Assembly (NCBI GenBank): GCA_964030785.1
Contig: OZ034968.1
Location: 65,449,399-65,513,398 of the forward strand
Length of the DNA stretch: 64,000 nucleotides
Source of the DNA: Siderastrea siderea
Lineage: Eukaryota; Cnidaria; Anthozoa; Scleractinia; Rhizangiidae
Direction: 5' to 3'
Made by a program: the position numbers and the translations under genes. A model generated the notes under the pieces. It worked only from the letters and a program-made list of their open reading frames with translations. It searched no databases and had not been told where the DNA came from. The number at the start of each line of letters is the position of its first letter. The first letter of the stretch is position 1. Of this stretch, positions 21,229 through 34,063 are shown piece after piece.

Positions 21229-23170
21229 GCTTCGGAGCAGTCGTGTGTAATTTAAGACATGTTCGTGTTTCATGCCTTCCAATTGTTACGAAACATTTCA
21301 ATTTCTCCTGGGTAAATACTGAAGAATAATTACATCACTGAAATACTTAAAACACTTTTAAAATACTGTGTGTGTAATCAAGTGAGATTGGTCATAGTTC
21401 CAACACAATGGACACATTTATATTTAAAATAAAGCTTATAATGATATAGATGCTGTCAGCCTCGAAATTCAATATTGATTACCATTGAATCACACGATTG
21501 CAAAATGATTCATCAAGAGAAATACAAAATTGCCGGAGTTATCGGGAGCTAAATTGCTCAGTGTAAAAATGGTGTGGCTGATGGGAAACTGCCGGCTTTT
21601 GGTTCAAGTTAGCCTGTATTTGAGTCCTCGATATTTTTGTGTATATATATTCCCGGGTGTATTTAAATGAAGCAATGAAATATATTTCAAACGAGAAAAA
21701 AAATCCGTTTAACGTTTGACGCATTCTTCTTGATTATCCATACTTGGAACAGTTATTTTTAAAAAGGCGCGGTTATTCAATAGTCACCAAACCAACGCAT
21801 ATTTTTCATGATCGCCTTAGCACTGCGAACCTGGCGAGGTTTTTAAATCTGTTTCGCCACTTTGGGCGACATTTGTGGCTCTGATAGGGCATGTCGAGTG
21901 ACTGAAATCCGTCGATAACGGCGACATATTTATGGAATATCTAGTAAAAACAGAATAATAACCGTGCACGTTAAAACGATTGACCTGTGACTGGTGTTAA
22001 AACATTACAATGATTATTGTCAAATGGCAAAAAAGCTCAGCTATAAAACTGATATTGTACAATCGTAATACGGTAAAAACTGTCTTTAATCATAAAAGTT
22101 CTCATGGTCCCTTGTTTGAGTTCGTGAGTGAGCTATCATTCGTGACATTGCGACTATGCAAAAAGAATTGTTTGGCTCGGAGTATCATCGGAGCAGCCCG
22201 TGCACAATATCATTCGGTTAACTGCATGTTTTTTGTACGATTTATGAAACTGTTATCTCGATTTTGATTTCTCTTTTTTATTTGCGGTCAGTACAGGTAT
22301 TCTTAACGACTTTCAATTTGTTGTCTTCTAAACCTGACAGACCACTGATCTTCTTTCCGGCAAGTTTTCGTTTTTGTGAGAACCGGAATTCAGGTGCCAG
22401 ATGATATAGCTTCTTCAAGAACCATGACTAAATATCTGTTCCTATTTGCCTTATTCTATTTTATGCCAATGTCAAAAGTCGAACTTCACACGAAAAGAAC
22501 AAAATCATATTCTAGTTTCGAACTTAATTATAATTTGCAACGACCAATTAACACGTTCTGTATCCGTGTGAAGCAGACGGATAGAACGTGTTGGTCGATC
22601 CAAATACACCTGGACGAACGTAATTCAGCCAAACGTCGAACCTTAATTCGCTCAATTGAGTTCGCCTCATGTGAAGCTCGACATTCGAGCTGGGCCGTAG
22701 GGATACATACTATCACAGCTGCACTTCTTAAATTTTGTTTCCCTAAAAAAAAAATTGTTAGATAAATGTTTATTTTACGTGTTCAATCTCCTTTATTTTT
22801 TTCATGGAACACTGAGAAAAACAAAAGCGGGTTATTTGCTATGGCGAACCCATGGTTTGAAAACAAAGTTATCTTGGCTAGTTATGACTTTCTCTCTGCT
22901 TTAGTCTTTAGATTTTTTCTTCAAATAAACGGCTACGAAATCTTACCTTGCCTCACACTACGAAATGAAATCCGGGGGGTGGGGGGAGGGGGAAATGAAT
23001 TTGGCAGACCGACTGGTTACAATTACTGTATTATAGCTTATAGTTCGGTAACAGCGACTATGTAATGCGCAATTTATTTGAGCAAATTTTCGCTTGGAAG
23101 CCCTTTTTTGGACTTCTCTCTCCTTCAAAAACATGCAGTGTTCTGTAAATTGTTGTTTTCTAAATGCTTA
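21229..23170. other. Intergenic with a hairpin and poly-G tract
   Basis: A hairpin at 22541-22597 (CGACCAATTAACACGTTCTG against CAGACGGATAGAACGTGTTGGTCG) lies inside a 129-codon frame (22376-22765) that begins with a hydrophobic stretch after an internal Met. I do not accept that frame as a gene. A G-rich tract lies near 22975-22992. Confidence 0.45.
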
Positions 23171-24494
23171 ACAACAAGATTAATATTTTAGCTTAGTGGC
23201 CTTGACACTGACAATATTACAAAACTACAAATATGATCGTACAATATTGTCGTAATTCTTGATACTTGCTCAACGCAAGTTTGTTGATTCTGCTCGGAAC
23301 GAAAACAAAGATCTCAAACTTTCAGTATCAAGCCGCGTTCGCTAAAAAACGTAAAATGTGAAATATCCCTTTCAAATATAAATGATCAATCAAAAGGAGC
23401 GGAAAATAAAACGTGCTGAGGTCTGCCTCTAATAACAACAAGAAAAATATTTTATCTTAGTGGCCTTGACACTGACAATATTACAAAACTACAAATATGA
23501 TTGTACAATATTGTCGTAATTCTTGATACTTGCTCAACGCAAGTTTGTTGATTCTGCTCGGAACGAAAACAAAGACCTCAAACTTTCAGTATCTGAAGCC
23601 GCGTTCGCTAAAAAACGTAAAATGTGAAATATCCCTTTCAAATATAAATGATCAATCAAAAGGAGCGGAAAATAAAACGTGCTGAGGTCTGCCTCTAATA
23701 ACAACAAGAAAAATATTTTATCTTAGTGGCCTTGACACTGAAAATATTACAAAACTATAAATATGATTGTACAATATTGTCGTAATTCTTGATACTTGCT
23801 CAACGCAAGTTCGTTGATTCTGTTCGGAACGAAAACAAAGATCTCAAACTTTCAGTATCAAGCCGCCGCATTCACTAAAAAACGTAAAATGTAAAATATC
23901 CCTTTCAAATAGAAATGATCAATCAAAAGGAGCGGAAAATAAAACGTGCTGAGGTCTGCCTCTAATAACAACAAGAAAAATATTTTATCTTAGTGGCCTT
24001 GACACTGACAATATTACAAAACTACAAATATGATCGTACGATATTGTCGTAATTCTTGATACTTGCTCAACGCAAGTTTGTTGATTCTGCTCGGAACGAA
24101 AACAAAGATCTCAAACTTTCAGTATCTGAAGCCGCGTTCGCTAAAAAACGTAAAATGTGAAATATCCCTTTCAAATATAAATGATCAATCAAAAGGAGCG
24201 GAAAATAAAACGTGCTGAGGTCTGCCTCTAATAACAACAAGAAAAATATTTTATCTTAGTGGCCTTGACACTGAAAATATTACAAAACTATAAATATGAT
24301 TGTACAATATTGTCGTAATTCTTGATACTTGCTCAACGCAAGTTCGTTGATTCTGTTCGGAACGAAAACAAAGATCTCAAACTTTCAGTATCAAGCCGCC
24401 GCATTCACTAAAAAACGTAAAATGTGAAATATCCCTTTCAAATCTAAATTAAATGATCAATCAAAAGGAACGTGCTGAGGTCTGCCTCTAATGC
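23171..24494. repeat. 266-bp satellite, five tandem copies with two-unit higher-order structure
   Basis: The phrase CTTAGTGGCCTTGACACTG recurs at 23192, 23456, 23722, 23989 and 24255, spacing 264-267 bp. Copies 3 and 5 share private changes (GAAAATATTACAAAACTATA, GATTCTGTTCGG, GCCGCCGCATTCAC). Copies 2 and 4 share another set (CAGTATCTGAAGCCGCG). The array reads A-B-C-B-C, so a two-unit block was duplicated. The last copy loses part of its end. It is noncoding. Confidence 0.95.
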
Positions 24495-24984
24495 AAAAGA
24501 TAGTAATTACTTCTCACAAATTTCCATTTGAAAAATTTGGCTGCACTATGATCGTCAGAAAGTGGCATATTTGGTTTCAAATTGGCTTTTCATTGGAAAT
24601 GTTGTAGAAAAAGGGTTGGAAGTATTAAACCAGCATCATATCGTGAGTTCCGCGTGCAAGGGCTTAACATCATTATTCCCAATACCTTTTAAACAACGAA
24701 AAACTACTCGCAGTGCTTGTTTGTGCAGAAGAAATTTGTCGCTCTTGCCACATCATGCCAACAACAGCGCCGTAACAGAGAGCAATATGAGATCACAATG
24801 AATATATAGAGGGCATCCTCACTAGTGAGGATATTGGAAAATACGCCACTCGAGTCTCGGATGTAGTTTCGTATGAACTTTACGAGTGATCTATGTTCCA
24901 CTAAAACACTCTTGTCTATATAAGAAATGAATATATGACTTTGCGGAGTATTTGAACTCACAATTGACCGCTCGCAACATATGA

Positions 24985-25057
24985 GGCCTTGGTAGCTCAG
25001 TTGGTTAGAGCATCACACTAGTAGCGTGATGGTCACGATTTCAAATCCCGTCCAAAC
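24985..25057 (+). tRNA. tRNA-Thr(AGU)-like sequence, probably a pseudogene
   Basis: A perfect A box and D arm (TAGCTCAGTTGGTTAGAGC) are followed by an anticodon arm with loop CTAGTAG, giving anticodon AGT. The T arm GATTTCAAATC departs from the GGTTCGANNCC B box, and the acceptor stem GGCCTTG does not pair with CCAAACC. A run of seven T residues, a pol III terminator, follows shortly. It is likely inactive or a SINE head. Confidence 0.5.
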
Positions 25058-27416
25058 CATCGAACTTTTTTTCAGGCTTAATCGTAATTTCTTTAATTGC
25101 GTGCATCACTGCGAGGTTCATTTTCTTCATTTGAGAGAGCGACATCCTAAAAACGTGAGGATCAAAGCCCTATATACTTTACTGCGAAATTGACACTATT
25201 TATTTTTAGTATACCAAACCGATGGACAACGTTTCTCTCGCGCTCTGATTGGCTACTCAAACTCGGGATAGTATCTGCTAGTCTCCTCCCGGCATTTTTC
25301 TGGATTTCGCGTGTTCAATACCTGAGTATTAATGTTTGTTCTTTTGTATTTGGGGCAAATAAAAGAATCGATAAAACAGAGAAGCACGAATCCATGTGAA
25401 TTAATTACAGTCACGCAAAAGAAAAGCAAAACAAAAAAAAAAAGGGAAAAACATTTTGGAATTCTTTTTTCTGTAGCCAAAATACAGATTATAACGCTAA
25501 CTGCAGCTAATGTTTTCACCTTTTTAAATTCGTCTAATATCTCCTTGAGGTTCTGATCACACTATTTCTCAACGAAACACTCACCTGAGTAGAAAATGGA
25601 CATGAAGAAAAGTCACCTTCCTGCGGAGTTGTGAACGTTTAACTCGATTTTCTGATTTAGACTTGTTTTTCACAAGTTAGAACGTCACTGTTCTAAAGAA
25701 ATACTTGGACTTCGCTTGGCAGCAAATAAATACCGTGCATTCTTCATTAACAGCAACTAACAGAATTACGAAATAAAAACTCACCTGTCACGAAAACTGT
25801 CCAGTATTCCTTTACCAAATGAATATTCCCTTACATTAACAGAAGGACTGACTTAAGCGAAAGGTTTTTACTTCAACTAACTCTCTTAGAGTTAATCTGA
25901 AGAAAGAAAAGGCAACATTAACTCGAATAATCTCAGTTTGAACGTCATCTTTCGTTATGGACCCGCCCCTTCGGAGACTAATCATTTAGAATCTTTCAAG
26001 ACCCCTTCACACATGTATGAGACAGCTTTCACACTTAGGTACTGGCATGGAACCTGTGAGTAAATCACATTTGGCAGCATAGAGCCTTTCCATGGCCAGT
26101 TTGCAGATTCAGATTACAAAAAGGTAAGAGCGTGGCCTGTGAACAGGTTTCTTACTGAGGAAAATAGTGCGAGAAAAATCGGCAAGCAGTGCAAGCCCGT
26201 AGTGCGAGGCGCACTACGTGCCCTATTGCTCACTAAGGAACCCCCGTGTTCACAGAGCAACACGAGCACGAATCTGGGGACGAATTACCTCGGAACTCAG
26301 AAAATAGTGTGCAAACTGGTACTAATACCAGCAAAATAACGTCATAATGTAAAATGGCTATTCAGCGCCCTAGTACAAGGTCTCTACCTTGTATCCAGTG
26401 CCTCAGCACTGAGCTTGGGAAATGGGTACGAGATTACAATCAAAATATGCCGCATGAAGATGCCAGAAAGTGTCTCGATAAACTTGCTGACAATTCCATC
26501 CTTGTTCACTGTAGTATGGAGGAGTAAATATTTCGCAAAACAAAAACGTCTTTTAGAAGAGGATGCCCTTAATCCTGTCGTAATTTTTTCCATTGAGTTT
26601 AAAATCGATAGGTCGCAGAACAATTTCACATGTGCTTATTTTTGAAAGAAAATATGATAATGCAAAGTTTTGAAGAGATTTGAAACATTCCGTGCTCTTC
26701 TTGTCTCGCGACCAAATTAATATATTACTACAAGTTCGACGTCATGCTTACATGCTTAACTAAATTCTAATTTTTGTTGCCTTGGGATTAATATCGTCAA
26801 TTCAAGTCTCAGTCTCCTTCCATTTTTTTCTATAAGCATCCTAAATATTTTCAAAATGCTAGATGTAAACTGGTCATTTTTAAAACAGCCCCATACCAGT
26901 CCTCTTTTGATCTTGTTGAACGCTTTCCATTTGATAAGGAGCTATTCTCAGAGTGAGCCAAAACCATGGGCTCCAGGCCAAAACCAAACCTTCGCCATAT
27001 ACAGCCATGATGGGCATTTTACTGAAGGTGATAATAGCAAGTGGTGTGGCATACTTCTCGACAAGACATTGACGGTTTAATATTTTCCCCTGAAAAGTTT
27101 TCAGTTGCAAGGGATTCTAGGATGGTCTCTAAAATAATTAAATACAATTAGTACTACCACTCTTGACCGTTTTCCTATGCGGTATAGTCATACTGATTTT
27201 TACCCTTTAGTTCATTACAATTTGTTTTCAGTATTGGGATTAAAAAAGGAATCAAATTTAATGTGCATTATGAGTTGCCTTGGGAAAAAATATCAATACG
27301 GCTGTTGTATCGAGAGAAAATCATTTGTTTTGCTGATGATTGCTAAAAATAATTGACTTATGCTGAAAAGTATCCCAGATGTATTAGTCCACGGCAGTTG
27401 CTGGATTACTTAAATT
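25058..27416. other. Intergenic, no gene seen
   Basis: AT-rich sequence. Short frames on both strands (25190-25556, 26139-26645, 26856-27110) lack recognisable motifs and overlap each other on opposite strands. A (CAA)-rich and poly-A tract lies near 25428-25443. It includes the sequence downstream of the type II membrane protein gene. Confidence 0.5.
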
Positions 27417-28781
27417 TTACTTCAAAGACTTACAAACAATGTCAACTTCATTTGCTAATTTTTCTACTGTTTCTAAGTCGCGCCAGTCCAACCTATGTTC
27501 ATTTCTCTTCATTTCAAGACCAATTTGGTTATAATGCCGTTTTAGAACTTGCAAACATGCATTCGTATTGTCCCCAGTGCATGGTGTTTGTGCAAGGTTT
27601 TCTACTCTTTGAAGATCATGGTTAAAAAGAACCAAGTTGTTTCTCAAGGAAACTAGAGAGTGATTGGTGCATATCGCAGGTGCACTGCCTACGACCGCGT
27701 GAGACAAGCAATAACTAATAAAGATATTTGAAGTCAGAAACTCTGCATAAGGAACATGGAAAGCAGTTTGTGGCTCGGAAAGTATATTTTCTATATGTTG
27801 CGAACCAATGGTATGTCCACTAGGAAAGCGTTTATTATATGAGCTCAAGTCATTGCAGATTCTAAGATTCCAGTCATATCGTTCTCTTTCGAAGAACCAG
27901 GCATAGCTGATAATTACACAGACAGGTGACATTGTCCTGGTTCCCTGGTGGTAGAACTTCTTGAAGGCTTCCTCAAAGCTGCTTGTGTTAAATCGTTTAA
28001 GAATGTATTCTCTACAGTGCGTGAAGGTGTTGCGGTAAAGGTACACAGGGAAATATGTCATGAAATCTGCAACCATTGGCATACCAAGCGCCGTCTCCGT
28101 ATTTCTCGCCCAATCTTGTACCCAGTGCAAATTCATTGTACACTCGGAGCCTAAAATTCGCGGCTTTTTGCCAGTAAATATTGATGCCTCAGTGACGGGT
28201 GTGATGAAGGCAGCGTCCGAGTCCATCCATGCAATTATGCTGTCATTCGTGTACAAATCAATAAAGAAACTGCTCCATAACTGACGGTTGTAACCGAAGG
28301 ACTTTTCACCAGGAAAATTTAGAATACTTTGGTCCTTCGGCAGAGGTTCGTAGAGCACTTCCAGCCTGTGATCTGGAAAATGCTCTCTAACCTGCTTCGT
28401 TAGAATGTTTGCAAATGCATGGTCCCGCTCCGACTCTTCGTCAAGGACTACAACGGTCTTTCCAAATGATGGTGGCCAAAACAGAACAGCAGATCGGTAG
28501 AAATCGCAGTAAAAACGAGTCCTGTGCTCTTTTAGTTTACCCGCCATCCTCAAGAATACAGTTATGGGTGTTATGAGGTAGTTGCTCTTGTTATTCCTGT
28601 TGGCGCTGATGAATCGGTGAACTCCGCTCTGGTGAACTCTACTGTCATTGTTTGCGCTAGTGAGCTTTGCTCTTATGGTTTTTCGTACTTTCCAACTCAT
28701 ATGAGTCATATAAATTACCGTTATGGTAATGACAACACAGACAAGGGAGAGAAATTTGTTATTGAACCTCCATCGCCCCAT
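27417..28781 (-). CDS. Putative type II membrane glycosyltransferase-like protein (DXD motif), single exon
   Basis: An intact frame of 454 codons, the longest host-like frame in the window. It has a short basic N-terminus, a single signal anchor (about residues 9-27, FLSLVCVVITITVIYM), a short stem, then a large luminal domain. The domain includes GYNRQLWSSFFIDLY and IIAWMDSDAAF. The hydrophobic-WxDSD pattern near residue 192 is what a GT-A fold metal-binding DXD looks like, and the preceding VVVLDEESERDHAF block resembles a nucleotide-sugar domain start. Several Cys residues follow, including the C-terminal pair in TPCTGDNTNAC. The family could be DUF6492-like, but I am not sure. The role is probably sugar transfer in the Golgi. 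Single-exon structure is common for recently expanded or retroposed families. It lies about 8 kb from the GT31 gene on the same strand. The start was chosen as the first Met preceding the membrane anchor. Confidence 0.7.
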   Translation of the reverse strand: MGRWRFNNKFLSLVCVVITITVIYMTHMSWKVRKTIRAKLTSANNDSRVHQSGVHRFISANRNNKSNYLITPITVFLRMAGKLKEHRTRFYCDFYRSAVLFWPPSFGKTVVVLDEESERDHAFANILTKQVREHFPDHRLEVLYEPLPKDQSILNFPGEKSFGYNRQLWSSFFIDLYTNDSIIAWMDSDAAFITPVTEASIFTGKKPRILGSECTMNLHWVQDWARNTETALGMPMVADFMTYFPVYLYRNTFTHCREYILKRFNTSSFEEAFKKFYHQGTRTMSPVCVIISYAWFFERERYDWNLRICNDLSSYNKRFPSGHTIGSQHIENILSEPQTAFHVPYAEFLTSNIFISYCLSHAVVGSAPAICTNHSLVSLRNNLVLFNHDLQRVENLAQTPCTGDNTNACLQVLKRHYNQIGLEMKRNEHRLDWRDLETVEKLANEVDIVCKSLK

Positions 28782-31700
28782 CGTCTCCTCAACTCCTAGT
28801 TTGTAGCTTTGGTATGAAGCAACTACGGAAAAAGCTGAAAAGAATTAGAATAGAGAACGATCACTTTACGTCCATTCGAATTCATGGTCACGGTTCATGC
28901 GATGCATACGATTAATGTAAGGAAATATTGGCAGCTGTCAAATCTCAACAACAAACGCATCACGTCTTTCCAAACAATTGCTTAAAGTGCATATGACAGA
29001 TTTTTTTTATTTGCCTGATCGAATCTAAATGACATCCTGATATGAATATCAAAAATTATTTTTCGATTTCGATTTTCCTTCCCCGCGCTTTTGCCGTTTA
29101 AAAACGTGAAGTTTTACTTCCGGTCATGTCAAAAACCGCGCAAAGGGATGTTATAATCTTTACCTCAGTTATGAACAAGAAAGCCCATTGGGCATTTTAA
29201 CCGGCCATTCTGACCCTCCCCACCCCTAGGTTTCACAAATGTTAGCGCGATCCTCTTTTTTTATGAACCGGCGTGACGAAAAGTGTGATTGTCTGACACA
29301 ATATTTTGACTATAGCGGTACTGGATGACGTAATGCTTAAACTCTGATGACTCAGCTTGTCTTTCTTATCGCTTTATTTGTGCTGAAAAACGCAAATTCA
29401 CTCAAACGTTGAATGTCGATATGAATTCGTCCACAACTGAGAATGCTCACACAGGGACGACGAAGTATTTACTGTTGTGCCTAGACCTTAAATACAAACA
29501 GTGAACATAGCAGTAGAATCAAAATATAACACTTGATAAACACGAGCTCGAGCAGATCGTCAGAGTATGGGGCACGTCAAGGCATATCTCATGACGTGAT
29601 GTTTAAATCCGGTTTGCTAACCCGGTAATCCCCTTGCAAAAGTAAACAAGTGAGCGGGGACGAAAGTCGCCCACGTCTTTGAAAGCTAACGCGCCTGTCG
29701 AGCGGCAATCGATTTCGCGCTCACTCGCCTGTTTTTCTTTTCCTTCACTATCTCTGAACGGAAAGTGAGACTGCTCCTAGCCTTTAGCGAACACCACACG
29801 CAAACCACACAAATCCGTCGATAATATTCAGATATTTTCGTTCTTTCAATGCAAAAAGACTCCTGACACCTGCCTTATTAATTAATCTCCTTATTAATGA
29901 CGATTCCTTCGTATCAACTTCTCGCCTCAAATAAACACTCATCTCTCTCCGTTCACAAGAACTATCATGTACTGATGGTGCAATCAACTAATATTGCATC
30001 ATCATACTAGTACCAATTCCTTCTCTTCCTAGCCCACGCCGGCAAAACGCAACTGTCCTTTTTGTCCACTGCGAAATACAAGTTAGCCAATCAGAAACCT
30101 TACAATCCACTTCGCAAACCACCCCCCCCCCCATAAAACGCCAAGGGAAACCGCCTCTCAAGCAGCACAATATTACGCCGCTCCTATACAAAACGCAACT
30201 TTCAAAGCAAATCACATTCACAGAAGCGTGATATGCTCCTGACATTCACAAATCCTTCTGACTCCCACATTTTTACACCCCTCAAAATGTCAATCCCAAT
30301 AAAAAAAAACTCCCGCGCTAAAAAAATTTTCACCATAACCACTAACTAGATCAGACAACACAGCCAATTTCGCATTCAATCTTATTAGCTCCTTTACTCA
30401 ATTGCGCATGCGTTATACAAGACAAATACAAAACCCCCCAAACTTAAAGGGACACTATCCCGACAATACGCACGCGTGAACGTCAGCTGTTATCTTTCAA
30501 AAAAACAATAGAACTGTCACATTGAGGTGACAAGATTACCCCGCGGCCCACGCGGTGATCCGCTGTTTACATCCGCCATTTAAATATTTGCTTTCGTTTT
30601 ATAGCTCCAAGGAAGCTACAACTTAAATTTCTTGACAAAAAGAGTCTATAGATCACAATCCATGATGCGAAACACAAAATATAAATCACCGGAGATTTTC
30701 GGATTTAATTGCAGTGAAAGCTAGAGATTTCTTTGGCGAAACATCACGTCGGACTTTTGTAACAAGAGGACGTATTAGTTCCTATTGTTTTTGGAGGGAC
30801 AAATATGTCGTTTAGAGTGCAAAATAAGGTCAGCTCGCATTTTCGGCGAGCCATCAGTAGCTCGAAAATTCGCGGATAGGATTCTGTTTCCTAAAATTTT
30901 CTGCTGCCTAAATATTCAGTTAAAAAATCCGAACAGATCAATCCGTATTAGCTTTCACAAATATGCTTTTACAAACCTCTGAAGCAATCTTATAAAGCAG
31001 GAAATGATATTTCAAGTATTTTGCTAAAATTTTCTCGTTGGGTGACCCTAATTATATACAAAGATCTAACCGAGCGTGATGCGAAACACAAAATCCTGCA
31101 ACAGAATTAAAAACAATAAGCCAAGCCCGGCGTTATAAACATCAGCAGGGAAACTCGTCACACTGCAGTGAATATTTCAGATCCTTTATTGTCGAAAATA
31201 TAAACATTTGAGGCGGAAAAACCCCTAAATTTCCTAAATGAGCCAAATTCAACGTACCTGTCATGCAAGAGCGGCATAAAAACCATACTGAGTCGCTTAA
31301 CAAACGATCAGAAGTCAAACCAACGGAGAATAGCAAACGACGAAAGCCACAAGAATCCACCACTTATGACCTCGATATGACCTCGAGAATGCGACGCCTA
31401 AGTTGTAACGGCTCGATTCAGTCAACATTTAAAAATCCTCCGCTCTAAACCCGCTACAAAAAAACAAGAAGCAAAATGGGTCAAAAGACCAAGACAAGGC
31501 GCGACGTACAAGTACAAGTAGAAGTCGTGCAGCGTGCAGGCCTTCCAACCCATCAGTTTATGGCTGTGTCGGGCGAATACAGACACCACTGATCCCTTCA
31601 GTCGTTTCCATGTCTCATGGGTTGCTTTCTTTATATATACTCTGGTATGCCGCTAGTTCCATTTCTTTTTATTCCTTTCACGATTTTCTGAGCTTTTATG

Positions 31701-33040
31701 GAGGCTGCCGGGAGAAAGAAGCCTTCGACCGGCGCCATAGCGCTTCCCTCCTCTCGGTCCTCCGTCCAACGGCATTGAAAACAACGCCAAAAAATCCCGA
31801 TCTCACACAAATTGGAACTTAACGAAAACTGTATATCATTAATCTATAACTGGGAGAAGCTTTTAATTAGGGTAATATTGAACTAAACTGAGCACGATGC
31901 AAACGGATTTTTGAAGGTTCTATATCACTTCTCGCGTCTTTTGAATTCGCGACATCCTGTCAGGAAATCAAAGTTTGGAGCATGCGCAGTAACCGGATAT
32001 TGGTCCTTTAAACAACCCTTTGCTGTTCATATCCGTGTCCATTTTATAAACCGGCGGTCGCCATCATGGCGACGGCCGGTTAATCAACACTGGTCAGTAT
32101 GTCGGAAGTAAACAGTGCAGAAATTTCGAGTGTCAATTTGCCTAGACGTATTAAATGCAACACAAATGTTTCAGAGAGTCCACAAGAACGCAGACAAATT
32201 CTCACTTCCCTTCCGAACTAATCTGACAACAATTTCTTCCGTCATTTGCATTATATTTTGCTGCATCTGATCATAGCGACCGTCTGTTCAGACAACACTG
32301 AATCCCGGGTGCATTGTTTCACATCCTGTTGTTGTGTCAAGTTCGCGGCTTCGCGCGAGACAACAGCGCTTCGGGAGATTCGACACATTTCTGAACTTCT
32401 TTGCAGCAAAGACAATCTACGGCGTTTTGCAGATGGTTTAAGGCACAGTTACTGCATCTACACGTGTAAGAGTGTGAAAGTATAACCTGCCTAACAGGAG
32501 TTTATTTAGCCGAGCGCGAACAAGGTTTATTTAGCCGAGCACAATTATAATATTTACACCGGGAGATGAGAAATCGTGGCACTTCTTACTACGTCTCGAG
32601 CGCTACGGTACCATCAAATAGGTTTTTCTAGATTCTGTTTTCTTCGTTCTGTCTCCTCTACCTCTTGATAGTATTCTCTAAGTCAATATTCATCGGCAAG
32701 CGGATTGTCTATGTAAGGACCTTTTGGTTAACATGGAAAACTAAATTTCATCGCCTTGGTTAGTTTATTTTTATTATTTCTTTTTGTCTTTAAAACCCCG
32801 GCCCAGGATAGTTATTTGAAATGTCTTTTTGGGGGCTCACAGACTTTTCGGACGCAAAAAATTGATATTTAAGTACTATTGTAGTAGTGGATTGCTGGAA
32901 CTACATCAGTATGTTATAAATATTTGAGATAATGCACACTTTTTCTTAAAATTAACTAACAGAAATGTCAAATAAAGTCTTACCTTTTTTCGTGATCGAG
33001 GAGAAATGTCAGTAGAAAGAAAAGAAACCAGTCGGAGTTA
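28782..33040. other. Intergenic, no gene seen
   Basis: AT-rich sequence upstream of the 454-codon gene. It includes a poly-C run at 30121-30132 and a compact hairpin at 32049-32081 (AACCGGCGGTCGCCAT / ATGGCGACGGCCGGTT). GATGCGAAACACAAAAT occurs twice, near 30664 and 31078. Small frames do not show any recognisable domain. Confidence 0.45.
32049..32081. repeat. GC-rich hairpin
   Basis: AACCGGCGGTCGCCAT and ATGGCGACGGCCGGTT form a nearly perfect foldback, notably GC-rich in AT-rich surroundings. It may be a MITE core. Confidence 0.65.
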
Positions 33041-33670
33041 TCTGCAACTCCGTTATAATTCGACAGTTGTGTGGTGTGTGAAAGGACAGAATACAACGAC
33101 AGTTCTGCAGTTCAAATATACTTCTCAAAGTGGACATGAAAGGTTGCGCACATATTGGCTCCTTCGACCAAAACGTGCGCCCACGTCATTGTCACTTAAA
33201 TCGCCAGAGGAGTGTTGGAAGCAGTTTACTGATATGGTGAGCAATTGTCAACGTCGTCAATTTTCGGCAAAGTTGCGTGCTAGGACATCGTCACCCAATA
33301 CTGTGGACATAAAAGGTTTGACGCCAGTTGGCTCTTTCACGTCATTTGAATATAATTCTACAACTTTGTGATAACATAAACAGAAAGACAGGAATTAACG
33401 ACAGTTTTGCAATTCAAATAGTCTTCTTAACGTTTATCACAAAGGGAGCAAGGGAACACCAGCATTAAGAATGTTGACTCTTACATCCGGAAGACAGCAA
33501 GAGTGACACGGTCTTGGCTTGCGTGTCGGTTCATCGCTGCCATTACGGTGTACATAAAAGGTTTCACACTCACTCCAAAATGACGCCCACGTAATTGTCA
33601 TTTAATTCGACAGTGGAGTACTGAAGCAAGCAATTACTACGACTAGCAATTGTTAATATTGAGTATATTT
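33041..33670. repeat. Degenerate tandem repeat, about 250-bp unit
   Basis: Shared phrases recur in order: ACGACAGTTYTGCARTTCAA, then GGACATRAAAGGTT, then CCCACGTMATTGTCAYTTAA with TCGMCAGWGGAGT. Two to three diverged units are seen at about 33050-33290, 33300-33545 and 33547-33670. The 121-codon frame at 33006-33371 reads through this repeat and is not considered a gene. GATTTGACC is then repeated at 33700-33765. Confidence 0.5.
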
Positions 33671-33837
33671 TGTAAAAGTCACCCAGAGTTAAAAGAGCTG
33701 ATTTGACCTGACCTGAACATGATTTGACCCTAATTTGACTTTTGACATATCATGATTTGACCAAATTCCTTCACTATAAATTTTGACGAGAGGTGGAGAT
33801 CGAAGAAGAAGCACACAACGAGAAAGATAAATTTTTT

Positions 33838-34063
33838 ATCCATGAGGGATATGTTCAATATTGCACCTGAGATGGAAAGACGGACCGAAGATTAAGTGTA
33901 TTGGATCTTGTAATTTGCTGAAAATCTCTTGAAAATTGCCATAGCCATTAGTTATTGTAAAACCAGTCACGAATACTGAATCAGGGATAGTCTTCGAGTA
34001 TAGTTTGAGTTCTTCGTGGCAATCCTTAGTTTGCATCACTGCTAGGACATGTCTCCGAGTAGT
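33838..34063 (-). CDS. Unrecognised possible terminal exon
   Basis: On the minus strand about 75 codons follow a possible acceptor (TTAG|AACTTAC) and read YTTRRHVLAVMQTKDC through TGFTITNGYGNFQEIF to a stop at 33838. Amino-acid composition is protein-like, with few low-complexity runs. No family is recognised and no upstream exon was identified, so this may be chance. Confidence 0.2.

Noticed and set aside
22376..22765. 129-codon frame with a hydrophobic start, possible secreted peptide
   Set aside because: It crosses a 57-bp hairpin and shows no splice sites or known motif.
33006..33371. 121-codon frame as a gene
   Set aside because: It reads across degenerate tandem repeat units and has no recognisable domain.
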